Part shown: positions 24,728-37,873 of the stretch, piece by piece
How positions within the stretch are numbered: the stretch's first letter is position 1
Layout: each line of letters starts with the position of its first letter
From: Pipra filicauda
Lineage: Eukaryota > Chordata > Aves > Passeriformes > Pipridae
Direction of reading: 5' to 3'
NCBI RefSeq assembly: GCF_003945595.2
Contig: NW_024104620.1
Location: 2,018,501 to 2,082,500, forward strand
DNA length: 64,000 nucleotides
Notes under the pieces: generated by a model
Databases searched by the model: none
What the model saw: only the letters and a program-made list of their open reading frames with translations
What the model was told of the DNA's origin: nothing
Program-made: the position numbers and the translations under genes

Positions 24728-27240
24728 AAGAGCCAGAGTTTAAAAACCAGTCAATTTAACCTCTCTTACCAGAAAAATATTCTAACAAATATTGAATTAG
24801 CTCACTGCAAGATATTAGGGAAATGAGTAACAACCAGAACAAGTTTATCAAGAACTGTGACACTATGGTGACAAGTCTCTTCACTGTGAGTTGTGTCAAC
24901 TATTTTTCTGCATCACAATAAAAGAGACTGGTGCTGTTCCATGCAGTTTTCTTACACCAACATGACAGATGAGCTTGCTAAGGTGGACAGTGAAAAACTG
25001 GCAGCAAACCCATGCTGAGAAGGAAGGCAGTAGGGGCCAGAATGTTGGAAGGTGAGGACCTGGCAAGCAGCTCTTGAGAGAGCTGCTGCATCCTTGGATT
25101 CCTGCAATTCCCTGTTTTATTAGTGACCGGTGAAGGTCAGAGCACAGAATTATAAAATCTGCACCTAGCACGAAACAAAAGGGAACTGCAAGCATACTGG
25201 AATATGAAAATAGTTTTTTAAAAAAATAAAAATGATCTTGAACTGTGGAGTTGATCTGAAAAGAAAAATAAAGGTGCTATTCAGCAGGAACAAATGTCAT
25301 GGTTAAACAGGAACAATCAGCTGCTCAAATACAGGATGATGAAAAGTGCCTAGTTATCGGTGCTGTAAATCAGAAAAAGTTGTGGAGCTCAACCGAAAGT
25401 GGCTGGGGAGAAAAAAATATGACCAGAGGTTTACAGAATGTGCATCTCACACAGGCACATACATACAGCTACCACCTCTGATTTTGGGGAAAGAAGAGGC
25501 ATGGTACTATACAACAAGGTGATATAGACATTTCATAGATAAAGACAGGGTAAAAATCTTTGAGATCAGACTGATTCTGAGGACAAGCTTTTCTAACTGT
25601 ACCTGACTAGGTTGCTCTTGGGTTTCTTGGCAGCTTTTGCACTTCTCAGGAAATGTTGTCAAACAAAGGAGAGGGAAGAAGCCTTCTCGATGTGCCTGAT
25701 AAGCAGAATCACACATTTTGAATAAGAAAAACTTAACCCACTGCAGAAAAATTGTTGTGGAAAGTTCAGATCGGTTTGATCTTCATTTTCCAAACAACTT
25801 ATAAATTACTATCATCTTACAGGTTTTCTCACTCCTTAAATGTATTTGTAGCTTTAAGCACTGTAGCTAAAGAGAACTAGTGCCCGTGATAGCGCTGTTT
25901 TCAGTTCAAGCACACTCTTGATGACTTTGTCTTTGTGAACTTATTTGTCTTTGCTTTGTGAAATTATCTGCCATTTGCTCATCATGTTCTGTAAATCCTC
26001 TGCAGTAATAGCAACATGCAACAGCCCTTCTGTCTAGTCAGTCGAGATTTGACAGCCTCTGTTTGTTAAAGGAATCACTTCACTGAGACTTTGGAACACA
26101 CTTTTCATCTCTCTCCATTCTCATTATCCAGCTAAGGTCCTTATAACATATGGTCCTATTTTCCTAATTGCATTCACCGTTACACGTCAAACCAAGCTAA
26201 TCTTTCAAACCGTCAGGCTAATCAGTACAAAATGCATGGCCACTGTTTGCACACATGCTGGTAACAAGAGGGGAACAGGACCTACACAAATCAGAAAATG
26301 CCACCGAGTCCCAGCTGGCTTGTTTATCCCTACTTCATTTTAGAAGGTTATCTGAAATGCATCTTCTCTCGCATCTATATTTTTGGAGTAATTTTCTCAG
26401 CAGAGAACTATTTGCACTGGTGACTGATGTCCTACCAAGCCAGATTTTCACCATGAAGTACAACTTTCACCAGTGATTCCCGTGAGACAAATCTTTAGGT
26501 GAAGGAATAATATTGTATAGTATGTTATTATTCACGAGAAAATATAATATATTATTTAACCACCCTTAATTTAGCAAAAATGTAGAGTTAGTGTGGTAAT
26601 TACCACTCAGTTTTGGGTTTCTCATTTGATTAAAAAAAAGAAAAAAGTAACATGTAGCTTGTAATTTACTTATCATAACTTTGACACAATCATATCAAGC
26701 CTGATCATTGCCCTAAGTCAAATTATCCGGGAACATATGGAGAAAGGCTAGGGGAGATGTTAGTTTGTACATTTAAGCGTGCAGCTGTAGAGTAAAAGAA
26801 ACAAAGCCAAACAAAAACTCTGTCCTTGCATTTTAAATATATTTTGAGTCCGGGCCAACTAATACATCATAGACAATTCCATAAAAGCTATACAAATTCA
26901 GTAGACCTGACCTAACTTCTAATGCATCTTCAGTAAATGACTGAATTTTCTTTATTCTTGAGTAAATGTACCAGAAAACTGAAGTGTGAACCATCACTAC
27001 TCTACTGAAGAACCTGCATTAGCTTGATGCTTTGATGCCAAGCAAATTCCAACAGCTAAAAGCAGAATGCACACACAGAAAAAAGGAATATTCACTAGGT
27101 CAATTAGCAGTTTTATGTCTAAAAGATCTTTTTCTTAATTCACCTTTAAAAATCTTACAATTTTCCCAATCCAGTAGTCTGGTGGAAGTGAGGCTGCTGC
27201 AACTCCATGCACTGAGACACCACCAGCAGTGGGGTTGAGC
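24728..27240. other. Unique non-coding DNA, no gene seen
   Basis: No gene was supported; the longest frame is 99 codons antisense (24896-25195). An AT-rich patch lies at about 26500-26720 with strings such as AATATAATATATTATTTAA. Confidence 0.55.
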
Positions 27241-27244
27241 TCCA

Positions 27245-27282
27245 CGTGTGTGTGTGGGGCCGAGCCTTTAACCACACACACG
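27245..27282. repeat. Short GT/AC inverted repeat (hairpin)
   Basis: A left arm CGTGTGTGTGTGG (27245-27257) faces a right arm CCACACACACG (27272-27282). Ten base pairs match without mismatch around a 14-nt loop. It may simply be a short TG run beside a short CA run. There is no adjacent T-tract to suggest a terminator. Confidence 0.6.
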
Positions 27283-30200
27283 AACAAAACCCACCCATTT
27301 TCTGGGTTTGGCCTGAAAACACAGCACTTGTGCCTGTGGGCAGCATTTCTCACAACATTGCTCCACAAATGTACCAGAGGAACAGCCTGATAGCTTCTTC
27401 TCAGTGGGCAGCACAGGAGGTATAAACCCTCATCTAATTAAAATCTGGGTTCCAAGGGATAATTGGTTTACACGTCCAGATTCTGAACTATTTTTAGGTG
27501 TAAGTAAATGTTTCAAATATAAGTAGTGCAAATCCTCAGAAGCCTACCTCAAAAATTACTTTCTGTAAAAGCAATTTAGGCTTCATTCCCTATTCCTGCT
27601 CCATGGATATTCCTGTAAGTTGATCCTGGTTACAGAGATCCAGTGTTTCCTGATCTTGTCTGTGCCTAATCCATGATAACGAGCAGTGAAAGAGGGAAAA
27701 GCCTGTATTTTCTCGTATAAAGGGAACAGATACAGAATTCAAGGGTCCTGCTCTCATTTCAGTCGCACCTTGTGTGTCTTGGATTTATCTGAAACAGGAA
27801 TTGTGGAACTCTCTTTTGTAAAAGAGACCTAAGTACTGCTCCATGGAAATGTATGTATTCACACTGGGGCCCTATTTAGTGCTTTGGTTTGATCTCTAGT
27901 CTAAAGTTATCTCTGAAGTGACATCAAAGTATGATTTTAGAACAGTTTTTCTTACATGTATTACACAGAGTTGACTTTACACAATTCAACTGATACGACT
28001 CACGCTAGAAACCAAGTAGGTAGTTATTTAATGTGAGATACATATAAGTGCCAGGAGAGGTGTACAGGAGAGGTAAAGACTGCTGGTTATAGGGAGCAGC
28101 CTTGAGTGGGGAGAGATTAAATGGGCTGGTGAGTAATATGTTTGGGAAAGAGATGGCTGAGGTGGGATGCCGCAGAAGAAAGTCATGAACAACATAGAAA
28201 AATTTAATGGGGAGCAATTATTTGCTGTTTCTTACCACAGAAGAGTTTGGGTGCAATAAATTAATTAATGCAATTTAAGAAGAGGCAAAGGGCAGTATTT
28301 TTTCATGCATTCACAATTAAACTGTGGAAATGATCATTATAAGGTGCTAAAATCATAAAAAGGTTCAAAAGCAATTAAGCTAATACAGGGAAGAAACACA
28401 CTTCTGGGGCCAATCTACACAGATGTGGGTGTTGTGCAGGTGAGAGCAGAAGTGCCAGGCTGCAGGTGTGCTCTCATTCCTCAGGCATTTGCTGACAGCC
28501 ACTGCCAGAGAGGAAACCCTGAACTGGATGACTCCACAGCCTAGTCCACCACAGCTAGTTTTCTGGTTTATATTCTGAGTTTTCCCTGGACACAGAGGCC
28601 TCTCAGCAGGTAGTTTTGACCCTGGACACTCCAGAACCCTTGGCAGGAGAGGGTAGTCACATCTCACAGCGAAAACTCCAGGCTACAGTGCTGGGCAGGC
28701 AGCAAAATAATTAATACCAATCATGTAAATATAAAATTATTTGATTTTAAACACGTTATTAAAGTTCACCTAATGGCCAAAAGAAAACAACTTGCAATTA
28801 AGAAAATTATGCACTTCTCTGTATTTTTCAAGCTGTCTGAAGAAGAGGAGGAAAAGCATGCTTAGCAGCATGGATTTTCAGATTCAGATAATTAAGTTCT
28901 GCATTAGAGGCTTATTAAAATATATTGCCCAAGAGACCAGACAGAATGTGAAATGGCTGGGTACGAAACTTTCAGAGATAAAGAGAACAAAGCTGCAAGG
29001 CCTAAATGACCTTTTATTATTCCTGAATACCTTATGATGTTGGGAAATGAAGACTGTGAAACAGATGGAGCTGTTAACAAGTTTACACAACAACAAGACA
29101 TATGCAGAGAAAAGCTTGCTTAGGAAAAAGCTTGAATTTCGTATGAAATACTGTGGGTCAGTTTAGATCAGTCGAAAGTAGAAGGGAAGAAGGTAGGAAA
29201 GAGTCATAATGTTTTTATTATTATTAAAAGCCAGAAGATATAAAGGCTTTGCTCCAAATGAGCTGCAAATTTTGTTGAGGTGGATGATACCTCCTCTGAG
29301 GTGGGTAGAATAGGCTGTGTATGTCTCAGGGAAAGGGAGCTGAAGCTGGCAGGTCTATACCAGAGCTACGTGTCGTGGTTTATGCCTAGACAAGTGAATT
29401 CAATCAAATTCAGCAAAAATCTATGGTTATTTCACCCACAGTAAATTGTTGCTTAAGAAAACAGCGCTGAAAATCGAGATTTTTTGAAAACTAAGGGCCT
29501 AGTAGGAGCTGAGATGAGCTAGTTTAGGGTCCTAGGAAAGCCTGGGTCAATTCTACTTACCTGTGTCTTAGCTATTGAACTTGGTTTGTGTCTTGCTAAA
29601 CCACATCTGACAGAAAGGTTAGATAAGTTTTCTGTTACATTTCATACCCACCACACACAATATATAAATGTTAATAATTTATTAACATTTGTCATTAATA
29701 TTGCAAAGTCAAGCATTTGTAAGCCAGGTTGTCTGGGCAACCTTCTTTTTTGCTCTTTCTTGCACTGTATTGATGCAATCTGTAATTACACTGAGACTTG
29801 CTATTATTTCTGTAGCACCCTTGACTCGTTTGGTGAATGGATCAACCTGGGCTTCTTTAATGAGTACAGCCAGTCAATATTTTATATCAGCCCCACTGTT
29901 AATTGTGTGGCTGCATCACATTCACCAGCACTGTTTAAACCTCGTGCTGAGGACTGACCTGCTAAACTCCTCACTGAGTTTCAAATCGCATTCATTATTT
30001 CCCCAGTTTTGTGCAGAGCAACCATTTGATCTTCACATCGACACCACAAGGACAGGGTAACCTGAGAATTGTATTGTGGGAAACTGCAGTACAAACAGAG
30101 GAAGGTCAAAATAGTTTGCTGATTTTGGATGTCCAGGCTAGGACCTCTGGGAAGGTGAATTTTTGAGAGTGCTCAGCATTATGTGACATGAGGTATGTGC

Positions 30201-30618
30201 AGTGCACCCCTCCTACTGCCGTCAGTGCATCTGCAAGTGCTTGGCATTCCTGCACATCACACGTGAGGGTGTTGAGCTGCAAACCCAGAGGGCCATCAAC
30301 TACTATGACTTACGAATATTTATGGGTCATCTTCTGCTTTCATCTGGCAAAAAGACAGAAGAGCTGCCTGAACTATTTTCTCCACTTTCTTTGCTTTAAA
30401 GCAATAAAGATCAAACAGTGTAGGAAAAACACCAGGGTTATGCAGTGTCCCCACAGTTACAAATATGGAATGCCTCTAAAGAAAGCATGGGTGTAAAGAG
30501 AAGAAAAGGAACAAAGGTAGGTTTTTGTACATGTGGATTTTGGAGATTTTGAGACACAGTCACAGAGGTTAGGGCAGAAAAGTCCTCTGTGTTTCTTACT
30601 CAAATTTAATTAGCTAGG
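27283..30618. other. Unique non-coding DNA, no gene seen
   Basis: Two 123-codon frames overlap in different frames on the same strand (29586-29957 and 29689-30060), which is more typical of chance stop-poor sequence than of a gene, and neither peptide shows a recognisable domain. Nothing else was identified. Confidence 0.55.
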
Positions 30619-30656
30619 GTTTTTTTTTGCTTTGCTTTGCTTTGCTTTGGTTTTTG
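30619..30656. repeat. (TTTGC)n microsatellite within T-rich tract
   Basis: A T-run is followed by about four and a half TTTGC units (about 30627-30649) and then GGTTTTTG. It is a simple repeat with no other feature visible. Confidence 0.9.
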
Positions 30657-32409
30657 AACAAGTTTTGTTTTGTACAAAATGCCATTTTTTTTTCTAATCA
30701 AAACCAATGACCAAAGGGTAAAAATATCATAACTTGAAACTGCTACAAGGCTTACCACATTAAGTTCAATTAAACAGTATTTACTGTTCAAAGTATGTTG
30801 TGTTTCCATCTTGTTACCATACTATGTTGTTAGACTTTCCTTCTCTTACTCCCGCACGGTCCTGTACAGTTGCATCCTGATACTGATTTCATGGAAGTAC
30901 ACAGCAAACCTTTCAAAGGTTTTAACAGATTCAGCCTTGGCCCACAATGAACAATATCTAATGCTCTGCTCAATGTGGTGAATAATCTTTTCTCATGATA
31001 CTGCAAACAGGGGTGAACTGACCCACACTGGGACCTGTGTCCTTCTCTCATTCCCCTGCCTTGCACCGTGCAGCTAAACAAATTAATACAACTTCAAGGC
31101 AACCAAGTTCAGAAATAACAGTAAATGGTGTGTTCTCTTCCAAACCCCCAAATAATCCACATTTGTTTTGGAACACAACCATGAATCACTTTAATCTTTC
31201 CTTTCTTGATGATATTTTTTATTTCTTTCTATATATTCCATCCTTCCTCAGCTGAACGTGTCCATTCCGGTTGCATTTGAAAACCCCTCAGATGAGGGTT
31301 TTAGTCATTTGCTTTTTGGTGAGTAATTGTACTCATTTTCAGCCAGAAGGCGGTTAACCTTTTGAGACAGTCAATTGCCCTCTCTATGTACCTATCGCTG
31401 CTCTTACGGGTAGTGTAAGACAAAAACTTAATAACCTAGAAAAGATGAAGCATTAACTTCACTCTCAGAAAAACCCATTCAAAGTTTTAAGGCCAGAAAT
31501 TTTCAAGGGAACCTGGAAAATTTGGTTCTCAGAGAACTATAGTTTAGTAGAGCTGGAAACCTGAATAACTTAATACTCATTAAATAGCGGCCTGCATGAC
31601 TCAGACAACATCTATGGTACTTTTTCTATATTTGATTGTGATAACTACTTGAGTTTGAAGACTATTGCTGAAAGATAATGTAAATTATAGGGAATGCATG
31701 GATGTATATATTCTTTTTATCAATTAGAAAATCTTGTTTTGCTTCAGAAAAAGAACCCTATGCACTTAAATTAAATGATAGCAATCTTTAACGAACACAC
31801 CAGGAGACTGTGATTATCTATAAGCATATTTAACTCCTACATATCTTTGTAAAAATTCCATTAAAGGAAGCATTATATGCATTACATATGCAAAACAAAT
31901 ATTGGAATTCTACATGTGATAGTAACTAAATAAACTCCAAGTTATAAAAGACTGTGCAAACACAGCAAAGACATAACTCTTTAACATTTTATATGCAAAA
32001 TTCTACCTGACTTTCTGGAAAGGCTCACAATTATTAAGGCAAAGCTCCAGGTGGCCTTTAAAGATGAGAATGAGAGGGGAGGCTCTGTGCCATTGTACTG
32101 TAAGTTGGGCTTCAAGCACCTACATTTCCTTCTTATTTCTCCCTCTTTACCCTGGAGGGCCACTAGAATTGTCCTGACCTGGGACAACTGTGACCGAAAG
32201 AGACTGGAGGACATCAGAGGGTGATTAGACCCACCCAGCATTACTGTTGGAATGAGGGAAATGAGAGAGCAATAAAAAAAGGAAGAGAACAAATCCTGAC
32301 CTGGGTAGTTACCCTCTGTCAGCCTGAGAGCTCTAACACAGCATGGGCATTGTCAGAAATCCTGGGAGGTGGTTTTGAGGGGGAGGAGGTGGGAGAAGAT
32401 GAAGATGTT
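30657..32409. other. Unique non-coding DNA, no gene seen
   Basis: Open frames reach 103 codons (31981-32292 -) without recognisable domains. AT-rich between about 31560 and 31980. Confidence 0.55.
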
Positions 32410-32474
32410 GTCTGTGAGAGCTGGCAGGAGACACACAGGTAGTCTGTGAGAGCTGGCAGGAGACACACAGGTAG
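32410..32474. repeat. Perfect 32-bp tandem duplication, two copies
   Basis: The unit starting TCTGTGAGAGCTGGCAGGAG at 32411-32442 is repeated exactly at 32443-32474, with no mismatch. The flanking base G before each copy extends the match by one base. No third copy is present. The exact identity implies a recent duplication, a polymorphic minisatellite seed, or an assembly artefact. Confidence 0.95.
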
Positions 32475-32681
32475 AGCTCTTCATCTGAAAGTCAAAGACA
32501 GAAAAATAACTAGTTATGGCTTTGGGGACTGGTTTTTGTTTCGCTTTTATTTCTACTTGCTAGATGAAGAGGAAACATGGCATTTCCATTGGGTTTGGAT
32601 GTAAAATGGATCTATAAAATCATTCTTCACTTGACAGACTCGGTCTCCTGTGTGAGAAACTTTGAGAAGATGGTTTGCAAG
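32475..32681. other. Non-coding spacer
   Basis: Nothing recognisable. A 117-codon antisense frame (32553-32906 -) crosses it but draws much of its length from the A/C tract next door. Confidence 0.45.
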
Positions 32682-32742
32682 AAAAAAAACCCAAAACACA
32701 ACAAACAAACAACAAAATACAAATACAAATCCAAAGCAAAAC
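32682..32742. repeat. A/C-rich low-complexity tract
   Basis: A run of A followed by irregular ACAAACAAACAACAAAA and ACAAATACAAAT strings; almost no G or T on the plus strand. It is the reverse-strand equivalent of the G/T tracts. Confidence 0.85.
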
Positions 32743-35700
32743 CTGCTTAATATTCTCATGAGTACAAAATCTAAATAGCGCTGTGTGAGATATGCTGAGC
32801 TCCTGCCCCTGGCCGAGTATGTTAATGATGATGTTGCTGTCTCAGAGAAGAGCAGATGTGGGAGCAGTCTCTGATTCACATCCTTCATTATTTCACTGTG
32901 CTTCATGAAAAATCAGACTCTGGGAGTCTTATCCATGCCATACAAAGCAGATGTTCTTTTGCAGCTCCTCATCTACCCCGGTCTTATCTCAGTGTCTTCT
33001 CACCCCCACAGCATGGCCACCAGGTGCCCTTTTTGCTCCAACAGCAGGAGAGCAGCACATCCACAGCTTTCCTCATCCACATTTGCAGCAAAATATCTCA
33101 TTTCTAGAAGCCTTTGTGGGGGCTTGAACAATTTAAATAAAATTAATTCTTTTTATAAGCATTCTAAACTCTTAATTCCTCAAATGCTAAGAACATTTAC
33201 TGCTGAGAAACATTTTGTAGAAAGTTTCTTACTGCAAATCCATCTGCCTGCTTAAAGGTGAAAACTTCCATGCATTTCTTAACAGACCTCAGATGATATG
33301 TTCTTCTGATGTATTTATTTTCAGGTGTTTTGTGTTTTGCTGCCATCAAAATTACAGAAATTTTTTAAATGATAGCTCTGAAAATTGTATATTTGTGCCT
33401 TTCTGATCTTCCTTTAACTGACTGTAGAGCCAAAAAGCTAAAAACCATTAATATTCTTTAGGCAGTCATTATCTGGCTGTTCTTAAGCAATTTCCTTGCC
33501 AAAGCAAGAAAGAAATATCCCTACAAAGATACTTTAAAAGAGACAATACCTGCTTTGGTGATCACTCCATGCAAAGCCTTTGTGAGAACTGAATTTAAGA
33601 AGACATGCTTAGAGCTGGAAGTCTGTCTTTGTTCAAATAAGAATGAACTGACCTGAAACAGCATTTCATCTCCTTTTCAAACCCTCAGAAACTTAAAGGT
33701 GTAGCTCAAGAAATGTCCTGCATGAAAGAATAAAATGGAATCTCTAACAATGCTCAGTAATTTCTGCCCAGACAAAGAAGGTGCAGCCATCAAGCTCTGG
33801 AAAATATATAACCCAACTCTGCACGTGTTGCAGCATATTAACTAGGGATGACCTGATCCTGCTGGCATGGCAATTCCATGGAAACACTGTGCAAATGACA
33901 AAAATGAAAGGAATGAGGATTTTTATCAGCCAGTGCCCGGCAGAGGTGCTGTCTTGTGGTGTGTGATACGTGGAGGTGGCAGGTGAGCACAAACCCCTGT
34001 GGACAAGGGAGGAGCACGGGCGGTCCCCTCCCTGTCCTTCCCCAAACCTTCCTGCTGTTCCAGCTGTTTTCTTCCACTGGTTTTGAAAAAGGTTGAGTGG
34101 ACTAAAGTTCTGCCAAAGAGTTAGATTCAAATGTGCCTTGTAATGCTTCTATGGAATAATTAGAGTATAATGCCAGATGAAATATCATCAGCTTCTCCAC
34201 CATACACTTCTCCTGTCCACTTGAACTAGGATTACACAGCCAGAAAGGAGGTGACAATTAAGCTTGATAAATGTTAAGAAACAATGTTGTGTCATTTATA
34301 ATTTAAAATTTTGAATTTTAACCTTTTTGGCAGTTCCAGAATGCTTCCTCCAAGAACTCTTGAGCAATTGTTTTCATTATTTTCATTGATCTGGCAAAAT
34401 TTAATTCAAAATTCAGCTTAGACCAATTCTAAAACTGTTTACTTAAAATGGTTTACTATATCACGCTATACTATATAGTTCCTGTATCTTTGCATGAAAT
34501 TATTTTATAACTTTAAAACCAAGTTTGGTTTTCTCTGTAACATCAGGATAAGACACTCTGGAACATAAGACATTTTGGCCTTATGTCTCTAAGGACACAC
34601 TCCTGGTCCAGCGCAAATCCAGGAGGAAATTTGCAATCTTTGTCAAAAGCTGTGCACTGAGATTCTTACAAAAGAGGTGGCAACTGATGTAATGTCTGCT
34701 CTGCTTCTTTAATATTTCCCATTGAAAGAAAACACTGACATGAATGAATGGCTTATGCAAAGGAACTTGAGTGACCAAGGGACATTCCTGAATTTATGAT
34801 GAAGTGAGCATCAGGATGGGATCTACCACACCACTTGTACCTTGCTCCAATGCAGTGGTGTGACCCCTCCCATGAGCTGACCAAGGTAATAAAAAGACCA
34901 TGGGTATACTTTCATAATTCATATAGAAACCACTGGGAACTTCTCATGCTGTGGCCTGCTGAGCTTTCACAGCCTAGGCATGGATTTCTTCTTAATGCCT
35001 TCATGTTCCAGGTGGCAAATTTAGTTGCTATCTGGAACCTCACCAGCCTTTGAAAACCAGTAAAAACACTTGTATGATTTCTTTATAAACACTTGCTCTC
35101 TGCTTTCTTAGCTACTGTGCCAAACAATGGCCTCCTATACTGTTATTTTATTGGGAGTCTTCAGTGATGTCACATTTTTTAACATTTTTTATGTTGGGTT
35201 TTTCCAGCTACTCCTCCTAACCCAATGCCTGGAAATTCAAAACCTATGAAATATGCTGGATTCTCCCAAGAAGCTTCAAATACATCTCCAAATTTCCAGC
35301 AAATCAGGCAACAATTATTATACAGATTTCACAAATCATAAAATACCCTAGAAAAGCTCCCTTTCTTAATATATTCATGATTTAAGAGAAGCAATTATCA
35401 CTGCCAAGCCTTATTTTAGGGCTGCATCTTTAACAGACTGAGAGTACTGTGATTTCATTAATAATCAATAAAAGTGGCAATAGAAGCCTTCCCTTTAAGC
35501 ATCCTATTCATCATCAAGGAATCTTCCAGTTTAGAGCAAAAATGTAATGCAGATGGATGATGACAACATCACTGGAAAGATCTTAAGGCATTTACATATT
35601 TTTCTGATTCCAAAACCCATTAGAGAAGTCAGGTACATTTTGCACTCACTTTTGAGCACTGTGAACACTATGAATTTAATAATAAAAAGGTTCCAAGTCA

Positions 35701-36480
35701 CTGCTAGAGTAGTGCTAAATGCAGCCTGTATTTCTCACGTTTTTTTTTTTTTTCCTAAGTGACAATCTCGACAAGTCTAGACAGGCTTTTTCTCTCACAT
35801 ATTCAATGAATTCCTCCCATTTTGCCACTGAAAATTTCCAGCAGGCTCTGCAGTGAAACAGTGCAGCCAAAACCAAACATAAAAAGGGTGTTACAAACCC
35901 TTGGTGGAAAGTGGTGGGGAAATTACTTTTTCCACAAAACCAGCATTCATAACGTGAGCATCTTGTTTTTATACATCCAAGTAAAAAAATCATAGTCCCT
36001 GATGGCATCAGGGAATGGTTTGCAGATTAATAGATGCCACTAACACTTTCCTGCTCATGTTATGATAGTAGTATTGGAACACCTGGGATGGCCTTACAAT
36101 GTAAGAGTTTTTCAGGATGGAGGGTAATACCTTCTATTAAACTATTTAACATAGCTGGAAGAATGATAGTAAAAGTTCTGTGTCTGAAAATATCTGTTGG
36201 GAGTTGGTGTTTTTTCTCCTCTACTGAGAGCAATTGTTCTTCCTACAACCACTTATAATTCATTCACACCACCTGTGCTGGGGAATCCTCCAACCCTCAT
36301 GGTCTCTGACACTGCCACAGACAGACAGCACAAATACTACTCTAAAGAGACATTCAGAGCTTCTCCACAGCCTTTGGGGTGAAAACTGTCCAAAATGCAC
36401 GGGCAGGAAAATGAGACTGCAGTTTCTCTGTCCTGGCTTACCTATCTCTGGAGGTGGGTGACACATGAAGAGGAATAAAC
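32743..36480. other. Unique non-coding DNA, no gene seen
   Basis: No gene was supported. The longest frames are 128 codons antisense (33744-34130) and 116 codons sense (32905-33255), neither recognisable. A T14 homopolymer lies at 35740-35753 and trails several frames. Confidence 0.55.
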
Positions 36481-36582
36481 ACAGAATCATAGAATATTCT
36501 GTGTTAGAAGGGACCCACAAGCATCACTGAGTCCAACTCCTGGCCCTGCACAGGACAACCCCAAGAATCACACCATGTGCCT
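36481..36582 (-). mobile_element. CR1 LINE 3' stub, distinct subfamily
   Basis: The plus strand opens ACAGAATCATAGAATATTCT and continues with AGGGACCCACAAGCATCACT, GTCCAACTCCTGGCCCTGCA and ACCCCAAGAATCACACCATG, the antisense of a CR1 subfamily different from the GGTTTGGGTTGGAAGG type. Homology stops after the GTGCCTG string. About 100 bp is kept. The degraded copy at 56791 appears to belong to this same subfamily (AGAATATCCTGAGTT). Confidence 0.92.
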
Positions 36583-37671
36583 GCATGGTGTGGTTAGTAT
36601 ATGATTAGCATATGAGAGGGCTAAAATCCCCCCAGAAAGACAATGCCCTGTGCAATTTCTGTGTCAATGTGCAGACCCAGCTGAGCTGAATGCAGTCAGG
36701 CCTTTGCATAGAGGAGCCATCAACACTTCCTGGCCCCTTGCACCAGCAAGCCTGGCATGAAGCCAGTCATCCTCAGCTCAGCTCCTGCAAAAACAGTTAG
36801 AACAAGGAGGAGGTAACACCACTCGAACCAACAAAGCCTTCCCTAACAGAGAGGTCAATATAGAAAAAGACTAAGGGATTGTTTTAGTTGTCAAAAGTGC
36901 CATCTTTTAATGAAAATGGCAAGCGCAAAGTCACTTATTTTTCATGTATTACATGGCAACACTTGTCTCGCAGTCAGGTATCGCAGGCATGCTTTCAGTG
37001 CTGGGCTCTTAGTGAGGTGCTTGATCCTTATGTAAAATCAGCACCATAGCCCTCATCCAGCAGAAACTAACAAGGAACTATAAATGGCCCAATTACCAGA
37101 CTGAAATGTCATTCACACATTTATCTCCCACACCAACAAGGAAAAATAACACAGAGATGCAGTAGCTGAAGGCAAATTGAAATTACTGTCGATTGAACTA
37201 GAACTTGTGAAGCTCTTCATGTAATTCAAAGCTTTAAAATTTAATGTGAACTATATTTAGTTTCAAACATCAGTTGGGTTCATTGATAGTTTGGTTTAGG
37301 CTGGCCAAAAGTCACAATATCCTTATTAATAAAATTAACAGCTCCAAGTGTTGCCTACGTAATGATGCACTAAGTTCTTAAGATAAGTTTCTTTAGAGAA
37401 GTGACTTTGGGAGCAGCAGCCCTCAGGATGGAAGATTTCTGGGACATATGGTCCTGGAGGTCAGATGCTTTTCCCTCAAGTCGCCACCACTTCAGGGTAA
37501 GGCCTGATACATGAAGAAGGGATTTTTCATGTTTGGCTTTTAACTGAATTTTTCGTCTTAAATCTTAATCCTTCTGGTCCTAAATCATATGCTGGTTAAC
37601 TCTGAAAACCAGATGCCAATCCCATGTAATTTAGATCTTTATATACATTGACAGTACTGCAATACTGTCAT
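36583..37671. other. Unique non-coding DNA between CR1 copies
   Basis: No gene, RNA gene or repeat was recognised. No open frame of note lies fully within this stretch. Confidence 0.55.
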
Positions 37672-37822
37672 CACATTCCAACCCCCTGCCATAGGCAGGG
37701 ACACCTTCCACTGGACCAGGTTGCTCCAAGCCCTGTCCAATTTGGCCTTGAACACTTTCAGGGATGAGGCAGCCACATCTTTTCTGGGAAAACTGTTCCA
37801 GTGCCATATCAGCCTTACATTA
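37672..37822 (-). mobile_element. CR1 LINE tail with ORF2 C-terminal codons, 3' tip unrecognisable
   Basis: The plus strand matches antisense CR1 from CATTCCAACCCCCTGCCATA through AGGGACACCTTCCACTGGAC and TTTGGCCTTGAACACTTTCA to TTCCAGTGCC. On the minus strand it reads as the end of CR1 ORF2, with HWNSFPRKDV and SLKVFKAKLD in one frame, so the old coding phase survives. The usual terminal TCATAGAATCATAGAATGG block is missing or too diverged to see. The upstream (5') edge runs straight into an AAAT microsatellite. Confidence 0.92.
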
Positions 37823-37873
37823 AATAATAAATAAATAGACAAATAAATACATAAATAAATAAATAAATAAATA
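37823..37873. repeat. (AAAT)n microsatellite
   Basis: An imperfect run of AAAT/AAATA units, with interruptions GAC and AC, then at least five clean AAAT units. It abuts the 5'-truncated edge of the CR1 copy at 37672-37822. Confidence 0.9.

Noticed and set aside
29371..29400. GTCGTGGTTTA resembling the start of an avian endogenous retrovirus LTR
   Set aside because: Match lasts only about 11 bases; the following sequence does not fit and no second LTR was seen.
29586..30060. Two overlapping 123-codon frames on one strand
   Set aside because: Dual openness suggests a stop-poor stretch by chance; neither peptide is recognisable.
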